From Scleromatobacter sp039920745 (GTDB taxonomy: Bacteria; Pseudomonadota; Gammaproteobacteria; Burkholderiales; Burkholderiaceae_C): a DNA stretch of 64,000 nt. Positions 8,002 to 17,312 of the stretch are shown one piece after another. The stretch covers positions 8,028 to 72,027 of the forward strand of contig JBDSDD010000002.1 of NCBI GenBank assembly GCA_039920745.1. The letters are read 5' to 3'. The notes below the pieces were generated by a model. That model saw only the letters and a program-made list of their open reading frames with translations. It did not search any database and had not been told where the DNA came from. Position numbers and translations under genes: made by a program. Within the stretch, counting starts at the first letter, position 1. Each line of letters starts with the position of its first letter.

Positions 8002-8966
8002 AACACCGCAGCACCACGCCGACCCAAGCGGTGCCATTGCAAGTCGCGCCCGCGCGCGTCACGCGCTGGCGGCGCCTGCACGAAAGCGACCTCTGGTACG
8101 ACTTCACGCATTCGCCGGTGGCCATGCTCGCCGCGCTGGTAGCGCTGTTGTGCCTGGGCGGCGCCCTGTTCGCGCCCTGGCTCTCGCCGCACGACCCGTT
8201 CGACCTGGCCACCCTCGACCTGGCCGATTCGCACCTGCCACCGGCCTGGCTGGCCGACGGCCGCGCCGCCTATCCGCTGGGCACCGACGACCAGGGCCGC
8301 GACATCTTGTCGAGCCTGTTGTACGGCGCGCGCATCTCGTTGATGGTGGGCCTGTGCTCGGTGTGCCTGTCGGTGCTGATCGGCGTGACAGCGGGTCTGG
8401 CGGCGGGCTTCCTGGGCGGCATCGTCGACGCCGCGCTGATGCGCCTGTGCGACGTGATGCTGTCGTTCCCGCCCATCCTGATCGCGCTGCTGATCGACGG
8501 TATCGGGCGCCTGATCTTTCCGCAAGCGCGCGACGTGCTCGCCTTCGCCGTGCTGATCTTCGCGCTGACGTTCACCGACTGGGTTCGCTACGCGCGCACC
8601 GTGCGCGGCTCGACGCTGGCGGAGCGCCACAAGGAGTACGTGCAGGCAGCGCGCCTGGTCGGGCTGTCGCGCTGGCGCCTGCTGCGCCGCCATGTACTGC
8701 CCAACGTGCTGGGACCGGTGCTGGTGCTGGCGACGATCCAGGTCGGCCAGGCCATCCTCACCGAGGCGACGCTGTCGTTCCTGGGCGTCGGCGTGCCCTC
8801 CACCAACCCGTCGCTGGGCACGTTGATCCGCATCGGCAACGATTTCCTCCACGCCGGCGAATGGTGGATCACGGTGTTCCCGGGCGCCGCGCTCGTGCTG
8901 ATCGCCATGAGCGTGAACCTGCTTGGCGACTGGCTTCGCGACGCCTTGAATCCGAGGCTCAGATGA
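7998..8966 (+). CDS. peptide/nickel-type ABC transporter permease (DppC/OppC-like)
   Basis: Second membrane subunit, 322 residues. A hydrophilic N-terminal tail with a DFTHSPVAM stretch precedes TM1 at about 38-60. The PLGTDDQGRDILS motif of OppC/DppC proteins follows the first periplasmic loop, and the EAA loop reads EYVQAARLVGLSRWRLLRRH. ATG 7998 overlaps the previous stop by 4 nt, and its own stop overlaps the next ATG by 4 nt, so the operon is tightly coupled. The N-terminal 35 residues are longer than in many homologues. Confidence 0.9.
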   Translation: MKHRSTTPTQAVPLQVAPARVTRWRRLHESDLWYDFTHSPVAMLAALVALLCLGGALFAPWLSPHDPFDLATLDLADSHLPPAWLADGRAAYPLGTDDQGRDILSSLLYGARISLMVGLCSVCLSVLIGVTAGLAAGFLGGIVDAALMRLCDVMLSFPPILIALLIDGIGRLIFPQARDVLAFAVLIFALTFTDWVRYARTVRGSTLAERHKEYVQAARLVGLSRWRLLRRHVLPNVLGPVLVLATIQVGQAILTEATLSFLGVGVPSTNPSLGTLIRIGNDFLHAGEWWITVFPGAALVLIAMSVNLLGDWLRDALNPRLR

Positions 8967-9943
8967 CAGGGCCTCTGCTGGAGGTACGAGACCTGTGCGT
9001 CGAGTTCCCGACGCGCCACGGCACGCTGCGTGCGCTCGATGGCGTGTCCTTCGACATCTCCGCCGGCGAGATCCTGGGCATCGTCGGCGAGTCGGGCGCA
9101 GGCAAGTCGCTCACCGGCGCCGCGATCATCGGGCTGCTCGAGCCGCCCGGTCGCGTGTGTGGCGGCCAGATCCTGCTCGAAGGCCGGCGCATCGACGACC
9201 TGCGCAACGACTCGATGCGCCTTCTCCGGGGCAAGGAGATTGGCGCGATCTTCCAGGATCCGCTGACCTCGCTCAACCCGCTCTACACCGTGGGCCGCCA
9301 ACTGGTGGAGACCTTGCGCACGCATCTGCCGTTGAGCGCGGCGCAGGCGCGCGAACGAGCGATCGACCTGCTGCGCCAGACCGGCATTCCCGCGCCCGAG
9401 GCGCGGCTCGCGCAGTACCCGCACGAGTTTTCCGGCGGCATGCGCCAGCGCGTCGTGATCGCGCTCGCGCTGGCCGGCGAGCCCAAGCTGATCATCGCCG
9501 ACGAGCCGACCACCGCGCTCGATGTCGCGGTGCAGGCGCAGATCATCCGCCTGCTGCGCGGCCTGACGCAGGCGCACGGCGCGTCGGTCATGCTCATCAC
9601 CCACGACATGGGCGTGATTGCCGAGACCTGCGACCGCGTGGCCGTGATGTACGCCGGGCGCATCGTCGAGATCGGCCCGGTGGACGAGATCATCCACCGG
9701 CCGGCGCATCCGTACACCGTGGGCTTGATGGCCTCGGTGCCGTCGCTGTACGACGACGCGGGGCGCCTCGCGCAGATCCAGGGCTCGCTGCCGCGGCTCG
9801 GCGAGATCCCGGCGGGCTGCGCGTTCCATCCCCGCTGCCCGAAGGCCAGCCCGCGCTGCAGCGACGAGCGACCCGACCTGGCGCTCGTGCAGCGCACCCG
9901 CGCCGCGTGCTGGTGGCCCATCATCGAAAGCGCCAGCGCATGA
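8963..9943 (+). CDS. peptide/nickel-type ABC transporter ATPase (DppD/OppD-like)
   Basis: A 326-residue ATPase. Walker A GESGAGKS is at residues 42-49, the signature reads FSGGMRQR and Walker B LIIADEP, followed by TALDV. The C-terminal oligopeptide-transport extension includes the GCAFHPRCP cysteine motif characteristic of OppD/DppD. It starts in ATGA overlap with the permease gene and ends in ATGA overlap with the second ATPase gene, so all four subunits should be made in step. Confidence 0.93.
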   Translation: MTGPLLEVRDLCVEFPTRHGTLRALDGVSFDISAGEILGIVGESGAGKSLTGAAIIGLLEPPGRVCGGQILLEGRRIDDLRNDSMRLLRGKEIGAIFQDPLTSLNPLYTVGRQLVETLRTHLPLSAAQARERAIDLLRQTGIPAPEARLAQYPHEFSGGMRQRVVIALALAGEPKLIIADEPTTALDVAVQAQIIRLLRGLTQAHGASVMLITHDMGVIAETCDRVAVMYAGRIVEIGPVDEIIHRPAHPYTVGLMASVPSLYDDAGRLAQIQGSLPRLGEIPAGCAFHPRCPKASPRCSDERPDLALVQRTRAACWWPIIESASA

Positions 9944-10980
9944 CGGAGCAGGGCGCCTTCGCGAACGGGCGGCTCGCGACCCCGTCCACGGCCGTCGTGG
10001 AGGCGCGCCGCCTGGGCAAGACGTTCCAGCTCAACGTCGCGTGGACGGATCGCCTGTTGCGGCGCTCCGGGCCCGGGCGCATCGTCGCCGTCGACGACGT
10101 GAGCTTCAGCATCGCGCGTGGCCGTACGCTGGCGCTGGTGGGCGAGTCGGGCTGCGGCAAGAGCACGCTGGCGCGAATGATGGTGGGGCTGGAGACACCC
10201 ACGCAGGGCAATGCCTGGGTCGATCGCCTCGACGTGCAGGCCACGCTGGCCGGCTCCGACGGCGCGGCGCGGGCGTTGCGGCGGCGCATGCAGATGGTGT
10301 TCCAGGATCCGTATGCCAGTCTCAATCCGCGCTGGCGCGTCGGCGACATCGTCGCCGAGCCCCTGCTGGAACACGGCCTGATCCTGCGCGACGAGGCGCC
10401 GCAGCGTGTGGCGGCGCTGCTCGCGTCGGTGGGTCTCGAGGGCCTCGACGTGCGCAAGTTCCCGCACCAGTTCTCGGGCGGCCAGCGCCAGCGGGTGTCG
10501 ATCGCGCGCGCGATCGCCACCGGCCCGGAGTTCCTGGTCTGCGACGAGCCGACGTCGTCGCTGGACGTGTCCGTGCAGGCCCAAGTGCTCAACCTCCTGG
10601 TGGACCTGCAGCGCGAACGCGCGCTCACCTGCCTGTTCATTTCGCACAACCTGGTCGTGGTGCGCTACGTGGCCGACGACGTGGGCGTGATGTACCTCGG
10701 CCGGCTGGTCGAATTCGCACCCAAGGCCGAGCTGTTTGCCGCGCCGCGCCATCCGTATACGCGCATGCTGCTGGCCGCGGTGCCGGACCTGCGCGGCCGG
10801 GAGCGCCAACGGGAGCCGGTGCTCGGCGAGGTGCCCGACCCCCTCGCACCGCCCAAAGGCTGCGCTTTCCATCCGCGCTGCCCGCACGCGAACGAGCGCT
10901 GCCGGGTCGAGCGGCCGGCGACGCTGCCCTCGGGAACTGTGCAGGTGGCGTGTCACGCCATCCAGGAAGGGCGGCTCTAG
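9940..10980 (+). CDS. peptide/nickel-type ABC transporter ATPase (DppF/OppF-like)
   Basis: Second ATPase, 346 residues. Walker A GESGCGKST is at 68-76, with signature FSGGQRQR, Walker B FLVCDEP and the C-terminal GCAFHPRCP motif. The long N-terminal lead with KTFQLNVAWTDRLLRR is typical of OppF. The operon ends here: its TAG (10978-10980) overlaps the stop of lptM, which runs on the opposite strand. Confidence 0.93.
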   Translation: MTEQGAFANGRLATPSTAVVEARRLGKTFQLNVAWTDRLLRRSGPGRIVAVDDVSFSIARGRTLALVGESGCGKSTLARMMVGLETPTQGNAWVDRLDVQATLAGSDGAARALRRRMQMVFQDPYASLNPRWRVGDIVAEPLLEHGLILRDEAPQRVAALLASVGLEGLDVRKFPHQFSGGQRQRVSIARAIATGPEFLVCDEPTSSLDVSVQAQVLNLLVDLQRERALTCLFISHNLVVVRYVADDVGVMYLGRLVEFAPKAELFAAPRHPYTRMLLAAVPDLRGRERQREPVLGEVPDPLAPPKGCAFHPRCPHANERCRVERPATLPSGTVQVACHAIQEGRL

Positions 10981-11162
10981 CGGCTTGGCGAACTGGCGCC
11001 TTGCGCGGCGGCCGCGGGCGTGGCGGCCGGACCGGCGGGCAGGAACAGCGGCCCCTTCTGGCCGCAGGCCGCCAGGGCGCACAGCAACGCGCACGCGGCC
11101 AAGACTGCGCCGCGCGCAGGGGGGCGGCGCACCGCTAAACTCGTTCCCTGGCATTCATTCAT
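10977..11162 (-). CDS. lptM: LPS translocon maturation chaperone LptM (YifL-like lipoprotein)
   Basis: A small lipoprotein of about 61 residues. A signal peptide ends in the lipobox LAAC, and the mature start CGQKGPLFLP is the conserved LptM motif. LptM assists oxidative maturation of the LptDE lipopolysaccharide translocon in the outer membrane. ATG 11162 is taken as the start; other in-frame starts further in are possible. It is divergent from cyaY across 19 bp, the usual arrangement. The gene that commonly follows lptM (lysA or dapF) is missing; instead its stop overlaps that of the convergent transporter ATPase gene. Confidence 0.8.
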   Translation of the reverse strand: MNECQGTSLAVRRPPARGAVLAACALLCALAACGQKGPLFLPAGPAATPAAAAQGASSPSR

Positions 11163-11181
11163 TTCACGGATTCTATCGACC

Positions 11182-11529
11182 ATGTCGACCCCGACGCTGC
11201 ACGACACCGAGTACCAGGCTGCGGCCGAGCGCCTGCTGGGCGCCATCGAGCGCCAATGCGACGACTGGCTGCAGCAGGGCGCCATCGACATCGACACGAA
11301 CCGCGCCGGCAGCCTGGTGGAACTCGAGTTTCCGAACGGCAGCAAGATCGTCGTCAACAAGCAGCCGCCGCTGCGCGAGATCTGGCTGGCGGCGCGCAAC
11401 GGCGGCTTCCACTTCAAGCTCGTCGACGGCGCCTGGCGCGACACCCGCGACGGCGCCGAATTCTTCGCGCGCCTGTCGGAAGAGGCGGGACGCCAGGGCG
11501 GCCAGACGCTGAATTTCGCGGCCAGCTGA
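11182..11529 (+). CDS. cyaY: iron donor protein CyaY (frataxin)
   Basis: Bacterial frataxin, 115 residues, which binds iron on an acidic helix and modulates Fe-S cluster assembly by IscS. The N-terminal helix carries acidic residues (HDTEYQ, LLGAIERQCDDW). The sheet region includes NGSKIVVNKQPPLREIWLAARNGG, the family signature. ATG 11182 fits the family start; the longer open frame lies over the lptM promoter region. The following 190 bp up to the ponA stop show nothing recognisable. Confidence 0.93.
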   Translation: MSTPTLHDTEYQAAAERLLGAIERQCDDWLQQGAIDIDTNRAGSLVELEFPNGSKIVVNKQPPLREIWLAARNGGFHFKLVDGAWRDTRDGAEFFARLSEEAGRQGGQTLNFAAS

Positions 11530-11719
11530 CGGCACCCCACGCCCGGTCAACCGCCCTCGTCCCGCTGCCACGCCACGTCTTCGACCATCTGCGGCGCGTC
11601 GGTTTCACGGTGCGCGATGGCGGTTTGCCTGTCGGTGCGCTGGCCGGGGGGCGCCCATCGATTCGCGCACGACCTGGCCGGCGTGCTCGCGCAGCCGCGC
11701 AGCGGCGCTGACCCGCCGA

Positions 11720-14110
11720 TCAGTTACCTGTCTTGAACAGGTCGAGGATGCTCTTCTTCTCGTCGTCGGTGGTCTGCTGCGGCATCTTGTCGTCCAGCCC
11801 CAGGCCGCTGACGCCGCTGGCTGGGCCGAACTCGTCGTAGAACCACTCGCCGTTGACGTTCATCACGCCTGCGGGAGGCTCCAACGGCACCTGCGGTACA
11901 TCCTTCAGCGCGGTTTGCATGAACTCGATCCACACCGGCAGCGCGAGACCGCCGCCTGTCTCGCGGTCGCCCAGCTTGCGGGGCGTGTCGTAGCCGATCC
12001 AGACCACCGCGGCCAGCGACGGCTGGAAGCCGCAGAACCAGGCGTCGAGCGAATCGTTGGTGGTGCCGGTCTTGCCGTACAGGTCGGGGCGCTTGAGCAC
12101 GGCCTGCGCACGCGCGGCCGTGCCGCTGCGCGTGACGGTGTTGAGCAACGACTCGATCATGAAGGCGTTGCGTGGCTCGATCGCGCGCATCGAGTCATTG
12201 AATGGCCGGGGCACCTCCTCGTGCAGGATCTTGCCGCGCGTGTCGGACACCTTGGTGATCAGGATCGGATTGACGCGGTAGCCGCCTGTGGCGAACACGC
12301 CGTAGGCGGTCGACATCTGCATCGGCGTGACCGAACCCGAGCCGAGCGCCATCGTCAGATAGGGCGGGTGCTTTTCCGGGTCGAAGCCGAAGCGCGAGAT
12401 CCACTGCTGAGCGTAGGCCGGCCCCACCGATTGCAGGATTCGGATCGACACCATGTTCTTGGACTTGGCGAGCGCGTTGCGCAGCGTCATCGGGCCTTCG
12501 AACTTGCCGTCGTAGTTCTTCGGCTCCCAGGGCTGGCTGCCGGTGGTGCCGGCGTCGAAGAACAGCGGCGCGTCATTGATCACCGTCGACCCGTTGAAGC
12601 CCTTCTCGATCGCGCTCGAGTAGATGAAGGGCTTGAAGCTGGAGCCGGGCTGACGCCACGCCTGCGTCACGTGGTTGAACTTGTTCTTGCCGTAGTCGAA
12701 GCCGCCCACGAGCGCGCGGATCGCGCCAGTGGCCGGCTCGGTGGCCACAAACGCACCTTCCACGTCCGGCAACTGCGTCAGTGTCCAGTCGCCCTTGTCG
12801 GTCTTCATCACGCGCACGATGGCGCCGGGGCGGATCTGCACCTTCGGGTCGGCCTTGGGCGACAGGCCCGACGTCACCGGCTTGAGGCCATCGCCCGTCA
12901 CCGTGACCGAGTCGCCTGACTGCAGCACGATCACCACCTTCTTGGGCGACGCCTCCAGCACGACGGCGGCCTTGAGATCGTCGTTGTCGGGGTGGTCGGC
13001 GAGCGCCTCGGCGATGCGCGCGTCGAGCGCCTTCGGGTCGGCTGGCAAGTCGACATAGCCCTCCGGGCCCCTGAATTGCTGGCGACGCTCGAAGTCCATG
13101 ATCCCGCGCCTGAGAGCGTGGTACGCAGACAACTGGTCTGTTGAATTGACGGTCAACGTGACATTCAGACCGCGCGTATAGGCTTCGTCGCCGTATTGCG
13201 CGAACACGAACTGGCGCGCCATTTCGGCCACGTATTCTGCGTGGATCGGCGACTCGCTCGGCGCCCGGTATGTCAACACCTGGGCGTGCGCAGTCTTGCG
13301 CTCGTCTTCGGTGACGAATCCGTTTTCGAACATTCGATCGATGATGTACTGCTGGCGCTGAGTCGCGCGCCGCGGGTTGGCGATCGGGTTGTAGCTCGAA
13401 GGCGCCTTGGGCAATCCGGCCAGCATCGCCGCCTCGCCGATGCTGATGTCCTTCAGGGGTTTGCCGAAATAGATTTCGCTGGCCGACGCGAAGCCGTACG
13501 CCCGTTGACCCAGATAAATCTGGTTCATGTACAGCTCCAGAATCTGATCCTTGCTCAATTGCGACTCGATCCGAAGCGCCAGCAGAATCTCGTAGAGCTT
13601 GCGGGTAAACGTCTTTTCCGTTGACAGATAGAAGTTGCGCGCCACCTGCATCGTGATGGTGGAGGCGCCCTGGCTGCGCGCTTCCCCGACGTTGGCCATG
13701 CCGGCGCGGATCACGCCGAGGTAGTCGACGCCGCCGTGGTGGTAGAAACGCGCGTCCTCGATCGCCAGTACGGCGTCGCGCATCACCTTGGGGATCTGGG
13801 CGATCGGGACGAACTGTCTCCTTTCCTCACCATATTCACCAAGAAGCACGCCGTCAGAAGAAAAAACCCGTAACGGTAATTTCGGGCGGTAATCGGTCAA
13901 TGCGCTCAGCTCGGGCATCTTGGGATACGCCACGGCGAGTCCGATCGCCACGCAGATTGCAACACCGAGTAACAACGCCAACACGCCGGCGCCAATTGTC
14001 AAAACGCCTCGCAGCACTCCCCGGGTGGCGCGCACCGCCCAATGGGGAGCAGGGCCGCCACGGGGCGTCAGGGTCGGAAGATTGGCAGGCGTGCTGTCTG
14101 GATCGCTCAT
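11720..14110 (-). CDS. mrcA: penicillin-binding protein 1A (bifunctional transglycosylase/transpeptidase)
   Basis: Class A PBP of 796 residues that polymerises and crosslinks peptidoglycan, anchored by one membrane helix at about 35-62. The GT51 domain shows catalytic E118 in EDARFYHHGGVD and the GASTITMQVARN motif. The transpeptidase domain has the S490-xx-K493 nucleophile motif (SSFKPF), SKN at 550-552 and KTGTT at 680-684. Between the domains lies the OB-like insert (about 315-450) typical of PBP1A. It is divergent from pilM, a common pairing in Proteobacteria (gene also called ponA). Confidence 0.96.
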   Translation of the reverse strand: MSDPDSTPANLPTLTPRGGPAPHWAVRATRGVLRGVLTIGAGVLALLLGVAICVAIGLAVAYPKMPELSALTDYRPKLPLRVFSSDGVLLGEYGEERRQFVPIAQIPKVMRDAVLAIEDARFYHHGGVDYLGVIRAGMANVGEARSQGASTITMQVARNFYLSTEKTFTRKLYEILLALRIESQLSKDQILELYMNQIYLGQRAYGFASASEIYFGKPLKDISIGEAAMLAGLPKAPSSYNPIANPRRATQRQQYIIDRMFENGFVTEDERKTAHAQVLTYRAPSESPIHAEYVAEMARQFVFAQYGDEAYTRGLNVTLTVNSTDQLSAYHALRRGIMDFERRQQFRGPEGYVDLPADPKALDARIAEALADHPDNDDLKAAVVLEASPKKVVIVLQSGDSVTVTGDGLKPVTSGLSPKADPKVQIRPGAIVRVMKTDKGDWTLTQLPDVEGAFVATEPATGAIRALVGGFDYGKNKFNHVTQAWRQPGSSFKPFIYSSAIEKGFNGSTVINDAPLFFDAGTTGSQPWEPKNYDGKFEGPMTLRNALAKSKNMVSIRILQSVGPAYAQQWISRFGFDPEKHPPYLTMALGSGSVTPMQMSTAYGVFATGGYRVNPILITKVSDTRGKILHEEVPRPFNDSMRAIEPRNAFMIESLLNTVTRSGTAARAQAVLKRPDLYGKTGTTNDSLDAWFCGFQPSLAAVVWIGYDTPRKLGDRETGGGLALPVWIEFMQTALKDVPQVPLEPPAGVMNVNGEWFYDEFGPASGVSGLGLDDKMPQQTTDDEKKSILDLFKTGN

Positions 14111-14298
14111 GAATGTGGGCCGGGGATGTAAGCGCCGATTATAGAAACCGACAAGTCTCGCTTAAGCTGCTGGTGACAGGGTCGAAGTCCATCAAATCGC
14201 GGATATGACATCGTCCCTGCAGTTTCAACCATCTCTTATGACGATCAAATGCCTTGGAAATACGGGCATTCCCGCACACTAACTTTGTTTTCCTGTCG

Positions 14299-14327
14299 TT
14301 GTTGCTGATAGGATTGCCGCAAAATAT
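14299..14327 (+). promoter_or_regulatory. possible pilM promoter
   Basis: TTGTTG (14299-14304), 17 bp, AAATAT (14322-14327), within the AT-richer divergent ponA-pilM intergenic region, 42 bp before the pilM GTG. The match to consensus is modest. Confidence 0.3.
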
Positions 14328-14369
14328 CAACCCGGCGCTCTCATTCGAGCGCTGTCGGAGCATGTCCTC

Positions 14370-15449
14370 GTGTCAATTCTCGATAGCATTTTCGGCCGCA
14401 AGCATCCACCCATGATCGGGCTCGATGTCAGCTCGTCCAGCGCCAAGCTGGTGGAGCTGGGTCAAACCCCGTCCGGAGACCTGGTACTCGAGCGTTTTGC
14501 GAGCGAGCCGTTCGAGAAGGGCTGGATCGCCGACGGCCAGATCGAAAAATTCGACGAAGTGGCCGATGCCGTACGTCGACTGGTCGCCAAGAGCGGCGCC
14601 AAGACGCGCGACGTGGTGATGGCCATGCCGCAGTCGGCCGTGATCACCAAGCGGATCGTACTGCCCGCCGGTCTCCGCGAGACCGAGATGGAGATTCAGG
14701 TCGAATCCGAAGCTCATCAGTACATCCCGTTCTCGCTGGACGAGGTAAGCCTCGACTTTTGCGTTATCGGCCCGAGCCAGAGTTCGATCGGAGACGTCGA
14801 CGTCCTGATCGCTGCGTCGCGCAAGGATCGCGTTCAGGATCGCCAGGGCCTGGCGGAAGCCGCCGGCCTGAAGCCGGTCGTGCTCGACATCGAATCGCAC
14901 GCCTCGCGGCTGGCCATGGGCCGCGTCATCTCCAGCCTGCCCGAACAGGGCAAGGACATGCTCGTTGCGCTGTTCGAGATCGGCGCCGACACGGCCGGCC
15001 TGAAGGTGCTGCGCGGCGACGAGATGCTGTACGACCGCGACCAGACGTTCGGCGGCGCCCAGCTCACCCAGCTCATCTCGCGCCAGTACGGCTTCTCGTT
15101 CGAGGAAGCCGAGCAGAAAAAGCTGGCCGGAGACCTGCCGGAAGACTTCGAGACCACGCTGCTGCAACCTTTCGTCGACAGCCTGGCCCACGAGATTGGA
15201 CGCGCGCTGCAGTACTTCTTCACCAGCACGCCGCACCACAAGGTCGACTACGTGATGCTGGCCGGCGGCACGGCCTCGCTGGCGGGCCTGCGCGAGCGCG
15301 TCAAGGAAGTGACCGGCTTCGCGTGCCGCGTCGTCAATCCATTCGAGAACATGAAGTTGGGGAGCGCCGTGCGGGAAGGCAAGCTGCGACGTGAAGCGCC
15401 CTCCTACCTGACCGCTTGCGGGCTGGCGATGCGGAGGTTCGTGCAGTGA
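14370..15449 (+). CDS. pilM: type IV pilus inner-membrane platform protein PilM
   Basis: Cytoplasmic actin-like ATPase fold protein (359 aa) that binds the N-terminal tail of PilN and links the pilus alignment complex to the motor. It starts at GTG 14370; the N-terminus LDSIFGRKHPPMIGLDVSSSSAKLVEL shows the first nucleotide-binding loop, and later loops (IGADTAGLKV, MLAGGTASLAGL) match the family. It is first in pilMNOPQ, and its stop overlaps the GTG of pilN. Confidence 0.95.
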   Translation: MSILDSIFGRKHPPMIGLDVSSSSAKLVELGQTPSGDLVLERFASEPFEKGWIADGQIEKFDEVADAVRRLVAKSGAKTRDVVMAMPQSAVITKRIVLPAGLRETEMEIQVESEAHQYIPFSLDEVSLDFCVIGPSQSSIGDVDVLIAASRKDRVQDRQGLAEAAGLKPVVLDIESHASRLAMGRVISSLPEQGKDMLVALFEIGADTAGLKVLRGDEMLYDRDQTFGGAQLTQLISRQYGFSFEEAEQKKLAGDLPEDFETTLLQPFVDSLAHEIGRALQYFFTSTPHHKVDYVMLAGGTASLAGLRERVKEVTGFACRVVNPFENMKLGSAVREGKLRREAPSYLTACGLAMRRFVQ

Positions 15450-16090
15450 TTCTGATCAATCTGTTGCCCCACCGCGAAGCGCGGCGCCAGCAACGCAAGA
15501 ATGCGTTCTTCGCCGGGATTGGCTTTGCCGTGCTGTTCGGTGCCGCGGTCATCGGGGGCTGGTACACCGTGGTCAACGCGCAGATCAACACGCAGGAAGA
15601 GCACAACCAGTTCTTGTCCAACGAGATCAAGCGCCTCGACGCGCAGATCGCAGACGTCGCCACCCTCAAGGCCGAAATCGCGGCCCTGAAGGCGCGGCAG
15701 AAGGCGGTCGAAGACCTCCAGGCCGACCGCAACATGCCGGTCTACCTGCTCAACGAACTGGTCAAGCAGACGCCTGAAGGTGTCTACCTGACGAGCGTGA
15801 AGCAGGGCGGCCAGCAGGTGGCAATCACCGGCGTGGCGCAGACCAACGAACGCATTTCCGAATTCCTGCGCAACACGGCCAACAACTCGCCGTGGCTCGA
15901 GAGGCCCATTCTTGTCGAGATCCGCGCGCAGACGATGGTTGTCGCGGGCAGCAAGGACCAGCGTCGCATGTTCGCATTCATCATGGGCGTGACGCTCAAG
16001 CGTCCGCCTGCTCCGGGATCGGCCGCCAGCGCGGCATCCGGCGCAGCCGCGATGGCACCGGCTTCGGCCGCTTCGACGGCGACGAGGTAA
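15446..16090 (+). CDS. pilN: type IV pilus assembly protein PilN
   Basis: A bitopic inner-membrane protein of 214 residues. The cytoplasmic motif INLLPHRE at residues 3-10 is the PilM-docking peptide. A single TM helix spans about 22-42, followed by a coiled coil and a periplasmic ferredoxin-like fold that pairs with PilO. GTG 15446 overlaps the pilM stop (GTGA). The C-terminus is Ala/Ser-rich and likely disordered. Confidence 0.94.
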   Translation: MILINLLPHREARRQQRKNAFFAGIGFAVLFGAAVIGGWYTVVNAQINTQEEHNQFLSNEIKRLDAQIADVATLKAEIAALKARQKAVEDLQADRNMPVYLLNELVKQTPEGVYLTSVKQGGQQVAITGVAQTNERISEFLRNTANNSPWLERPILVEIRAQTMVVAGSKDQRRMFAFIMGVTLKRPPAPGSAASAASGAAAMAPASAASTATR

Positions 16091-16092
16091 GC

Positions 16093-16779
16093 ATGGCTAC
16101 TCTGGCAAAAGACCGAAGCGCGGATTTCCTCGCCGCAATGCGCGGCGGACTCGGGCAATTCCGCGATCTGAACCCCAATCAGCCGGGCCAGTGGCCGCTG
16201 CTGCCGCGCTTGGCCGTGTGGACGTTCGTCACTGTGCTGGTCGTGGCCGCGGGCTGGTTCCTGGGCCTCAGTGACCAGGCCAACGACTTGCAGGCGGCGC
16301 GCGACAAGGAACCCACGCTCAAGAACGAGTACCGCACGAAGCTCGCGCAGGCGATCAACCTCGATGCGCTGAAGAAGCAGAAGGAAGATGTCCAGACCTT
16401 CGTCACGCAGCTCGAGAAGCAGTTGCCGGGCAAGGCCGAGATGGACGCGCTGCTGACCGACATCAACCAGGCCGGTGTCGGCCGCGGTCTCGTCATCGAC
16501 CAGTTCATCCCGGGTCAGACGCAGACCAAGGAGTACTACGCTGAGCTGCCGATCGCGATCCGCGTCACCGGACGCTTCCATGACATCGGCGCATTTGCCG
16601 CAGACATCGCCGCGCTGTCGCGCATCGTGACACTGCACAACCTGTCGATCACGCCGGATCCGAAGTCGGCGGGCGGCGGTCTGTCCATGGAAGCGCTGGC
16701 ACGTACCTATCGCTACCTGGATTCGGCCGAGGTCATCCAGGCGCGCGCGGCCAGCGGCGTTGTAGGGGGCAAGAAATAA
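16093..16779 (+). CDS. pilO: type IV pilus assembly protein PilO
   Basis: Inner-membrane protein of 228 residues that heterodimerises with PilN. After a cytoplasmic tail containing FRDLNPNQPGQWPLLPR, a TM helix lies at about 38-58, then a coiled coil (LKKQKEDVQTFVTQLEKQLP) and the periplasmic domain with the family stretch YAELPIAIRVTGRFHDIGAF. It begins 2 bp after pilN, and its TAA shares one base with the pilP ATG. Confidence 0.95.
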   Translation: MATLAKDRSADFLAAMRGGLGQFRDLNPNQPGQWPLLPRLAVWTFVTVLVVAAGWFLGLSDQANDLQAARDKEPTLKNEYRTKLAQAINLDALKKQKEDVQTFVTQLEKQLPGKAEMDALLTDINQAGVGRGLVIDQFIPGQTQTKEYYAELPIAIRVTGRFHDIGAFAADIAALSRIVTLHNLSITPDPKSAGGGLSMEALARTYRYLDSAEVIQARAASGVVGGKK

Positions 16780-17312
16780 TGAAGCGAATTCTCTGCATCA
16801 TGGCGGGAGCGCTGATGTTGACGGCCCTCGGCGCCTGCACTGCTGACAATGACGAGTTGATTTCCTGGATGGAGCAGCAGCACAAGGAAGTCAAGCCGAG
16901 TGTTGCGCCGATCTATCCGCCCAAGAAGTTCGACCCGCAAGCCTATTTGGGCGTGACGGGCGTGGAGCCCTTCGGCACGCAGAAGCTGATCCCGGTAGGC
17001 GGCCCGTCGAACGGCAAGGGCAGCGTCCTGCTGGCGGCCGCCAAGGCGCACGCCACGCAGGAGCTCGAGTCCTATCCGTTGGACAGCATGTCAATGGTCG
17101 GTTCGCTCCAGCAGGGTGGCAAGACGCACGCACTGCTGATGGTCGAAAGCCGCCTCCACGACGTCAAGTTGGGGGACTGGATCGGGCAGAACTACGGCCA
17201 GATCACCACCATCACGGACTCACAGATTACCTTGCGGGAAACCGTGCAAGACCCAACGGGTGAATGGATAGAGCGCACCAGCACCCTCCAGATTCAGGAG
17301 AAGGCGCGATGA
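16779..17312 (+). CDS. pilP: type IV pilus lipoprotein PilP
   Basis: A 177-residue inner-membrane lipoprotein; the lipobox LGAC puts the lipidated cysteine at C20. The C-terminal half forms the beta-sandwich that contacts the secretin PilQ N-domains, seen in the conserved PLDSMSMVGSLQQGGKTHALL and VKLGDWIGQNYGQI stretches. It bridges PilNO to PilQ. Its stop overlaps the pilQ ATG. Confidence 0.94.
   Translation: MKRILCIMAGALMLTALGACTADNDELISWMEQQHKEVKPSVAPIYPPKKFDPQAYLGVTGVEPFGTQKLIPVGGPSNGKGSVLLAAAKAHATQELESYPLDSMSMVGSLQQGGKTHALLMVESRLHDVKLGDWIGQNYGQITTITDSQITLRETVQDPTGEWIERTSTLQIQEKAR

Noticed and set aside
11530..11719. Possible small gene between cyaY and mrcA
   Set aside because: Short frames here are Arg/Ala-rich, with no ribosome site or recognisable motif.
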